From a candidate division Zixibacteria bacterium RBG_16_43_9 (GTDB taxonomy: Bacteria; Zixibacteria; MSB-5A5; RBG-16-43-9): DNA of 5,090 bases. The stretch is from assembly GCA_001775355.1 (NCBI GenBank), contig MEWM01000120.1:1-5090 (forward strand). The letters run 5' to 3'. A program made the translations under genes and the position numbers. This document shows positions 4,456-5,090 of the stretch, piece after piece (positions within the stretch are counted from its first letter, which is position 1; each line of letters starts with the position of its first letter). A model generated the notes under the pieces. The model searched no databases and was not told the DNA's origin. It worked only from the letters and a program-made list of their open reading frames with translations.

Positions 4456-5088
4456 ATGAAAGAATTGACCAGAAGGCAAAAAGAAATACTCGATTTCATC
4501 TCCGAGATGACCGAGAAAAACGGGTTCCCGCCAACTATCAGGGAGATAGGTAAAAAATTCAAAATCGCCTCCACCAATGGTGTAAGAGCAATCTTATCCG
4601 CTTTGAGTGTCAAAGGTTATATCCGCAGGAAACCTCTGCTTTCCAGGGGAATTGAGGTTTTGAGGTCGGTTAGCAGCTCAATAGGCCAGGTCAAGCCTGC
4701 CTTAGTCTCAGTACCTCTGGTGGGAAGGATATCCGCAGGATTACCAGTCCTGGCAGTTGAGAATGTTGAGGGGAGCATAGGGATAGACAGAACTCTTTTT
4801 CCCGGGGATGGGATTTTCTTCTTAAAAGTGGTCGGAGACAGTATGCGGGATGCTGGGATTTTAAATGGAGACTATGTATTAGCCCAGCAGCAGAACACCG
4901 CAGACAAAGGAGAGATAGTCGTGGCAATGATCGGAGATGAGGCAACGGTGAAAAGGTATTTTCCGGAGAAAAATAAAGTCAGGCTGGAGCCAGCCAATCC
5001 GGAGTTTGGTCCCATAATCGTGGAGAAGAGAACCCCTGACTTTTTCATCGCCGGCAAAGTCATCGGGCTTCTCAGGAAATACAGATAG
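4456..5088 (+). CDS. lexA: LexA repressor, self-cleaving SOS regulator
   Basis: The 210-residue product is complete. The N-terminal winged helix-turn-helix starts LTRRQKEILDFI and carries PPTIREIGKKF (25-35) with the recognition region STNGVRAILSAL (39-50). The C-terminal S24 peptidase domain has the cleavage site Ala94-Gly95 (RISAG), the catalytic Ser129 in VVGDSM and Lys166 in EATVKRY. The A-S and S-K spacings (35 and 37) equal those in E. coli LexA. LexA dimers repress DNA-damage genes; RecA filaments on single-stranded DNA trigger autocleavage and induction. The start is supported by GGAGG (4447-4451) 4 nt before ATG. The promoter carries an operator, so autoregulation is expected. The recognition region differs from E. 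coli LexA, in keeping with the different operator. The gene ends two bases before the window does, so any downstream operon partner is unseen. Confidence 0.97.
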   Translation: MKELTRRQKEILDFISEMTEKNGFPPTIREIGKKFKIASTNGVRAILSALSVKGYIRRKPLLSRGIEVLRSVSSSIGQVKPALVSVPLVGRISAGLPVLAVENVEGSIGIDRTLFPGDGIFFLKVVGDSMRDAGILNGDYVLAQQQNTADKGEIVVAMIGDEATVKRYFPEKNKVRLEPANPEFGPIIVEKRTPDFFIAGKVIGLLRKYR

Positions 5089-5090
5089 GC

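Noticed and set aside
4413..5063. Minus-strand frames opposite lexA
   Set aside because: They are shadows of a fully conserved lexA and have no start signals.

Overview
This window reads as an ordinary chromosomal segment of a free-living bacterium. It holds four readable genes, two apparently broken ones, and an unusual density of short palindromic repeats between them. Taxonomy cannot be fixed from the sequence alone. The lexA operator has the TGC-N-C-N4-GTGCA form described for Fibrobacter succinogenes, and base composition is moderate (not computed). I therefore lean, weakly, towards the Fibrobacteres-Chlorobi-Bacteroidetes group or a related candidate phylum. No phage, plasmid, transposase or CRISPR gene is visible.

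Layout. At 1-173 (+) is the 3' end of an alkyltransferase-like (ATL) DNA-repair gene; a palindrome supplies its stop codon. At 175-292 (-) is a probable wreck of a small membrane-protein gene, lying behind a strong Shine-Dalgarno (SD) sequence. At 325-882 (-) is a DUF6886-type protein. At 883-1093 there are two dispersed palindromic repeats, the second running into the stop codon of gltX. At 1089-2531 (-) is gltX, glutamyl-tRNA synthetase. It overlaps by 8 nt a membrane-protein gene at 2524-2892 (-) that an in-frame TGA interrupts. Both are read from a good sigma-70-type promoter at 2947-2975. At 2976-3239 there is no gene, only another composite palindrome. At 3302-4036 (+) is an exported TPR-repeat protein with its own promoter and a strong intrinsic terminator at 4080-4104. 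At 4114-4257 is a pyrimidine-rich tract that resolves into degenerate 7-mers and 8-mers. At 4274-4302 is the lexA promoter, whose 17-bp spacer is almost entirely a LexA operator. A roughly 120-nt folded repeat element forms most of the lexA leader. At 4456-5088 (+) is a complete lexA.

How it works together. LexA is self-cleaving (A94-G95, S129, K166) and probably autoregulated through 4281-4296. ATL and LexA are both DNA-damage functions but lie 4 kb apart with unrelated genes between, so they are not one operon. The small membrane gene and gltX are translationally coupled.

The most interesting signals are non-coding. They are the operator embedded in the lexA promoter, the repeat element folded into the lexA leader just ahead of a T8 run, the heptamer/octamer array, and a family of modular palindromes that share exact 9-18 bp words across loci and have twice become the stop codon of a neighbouring gene.
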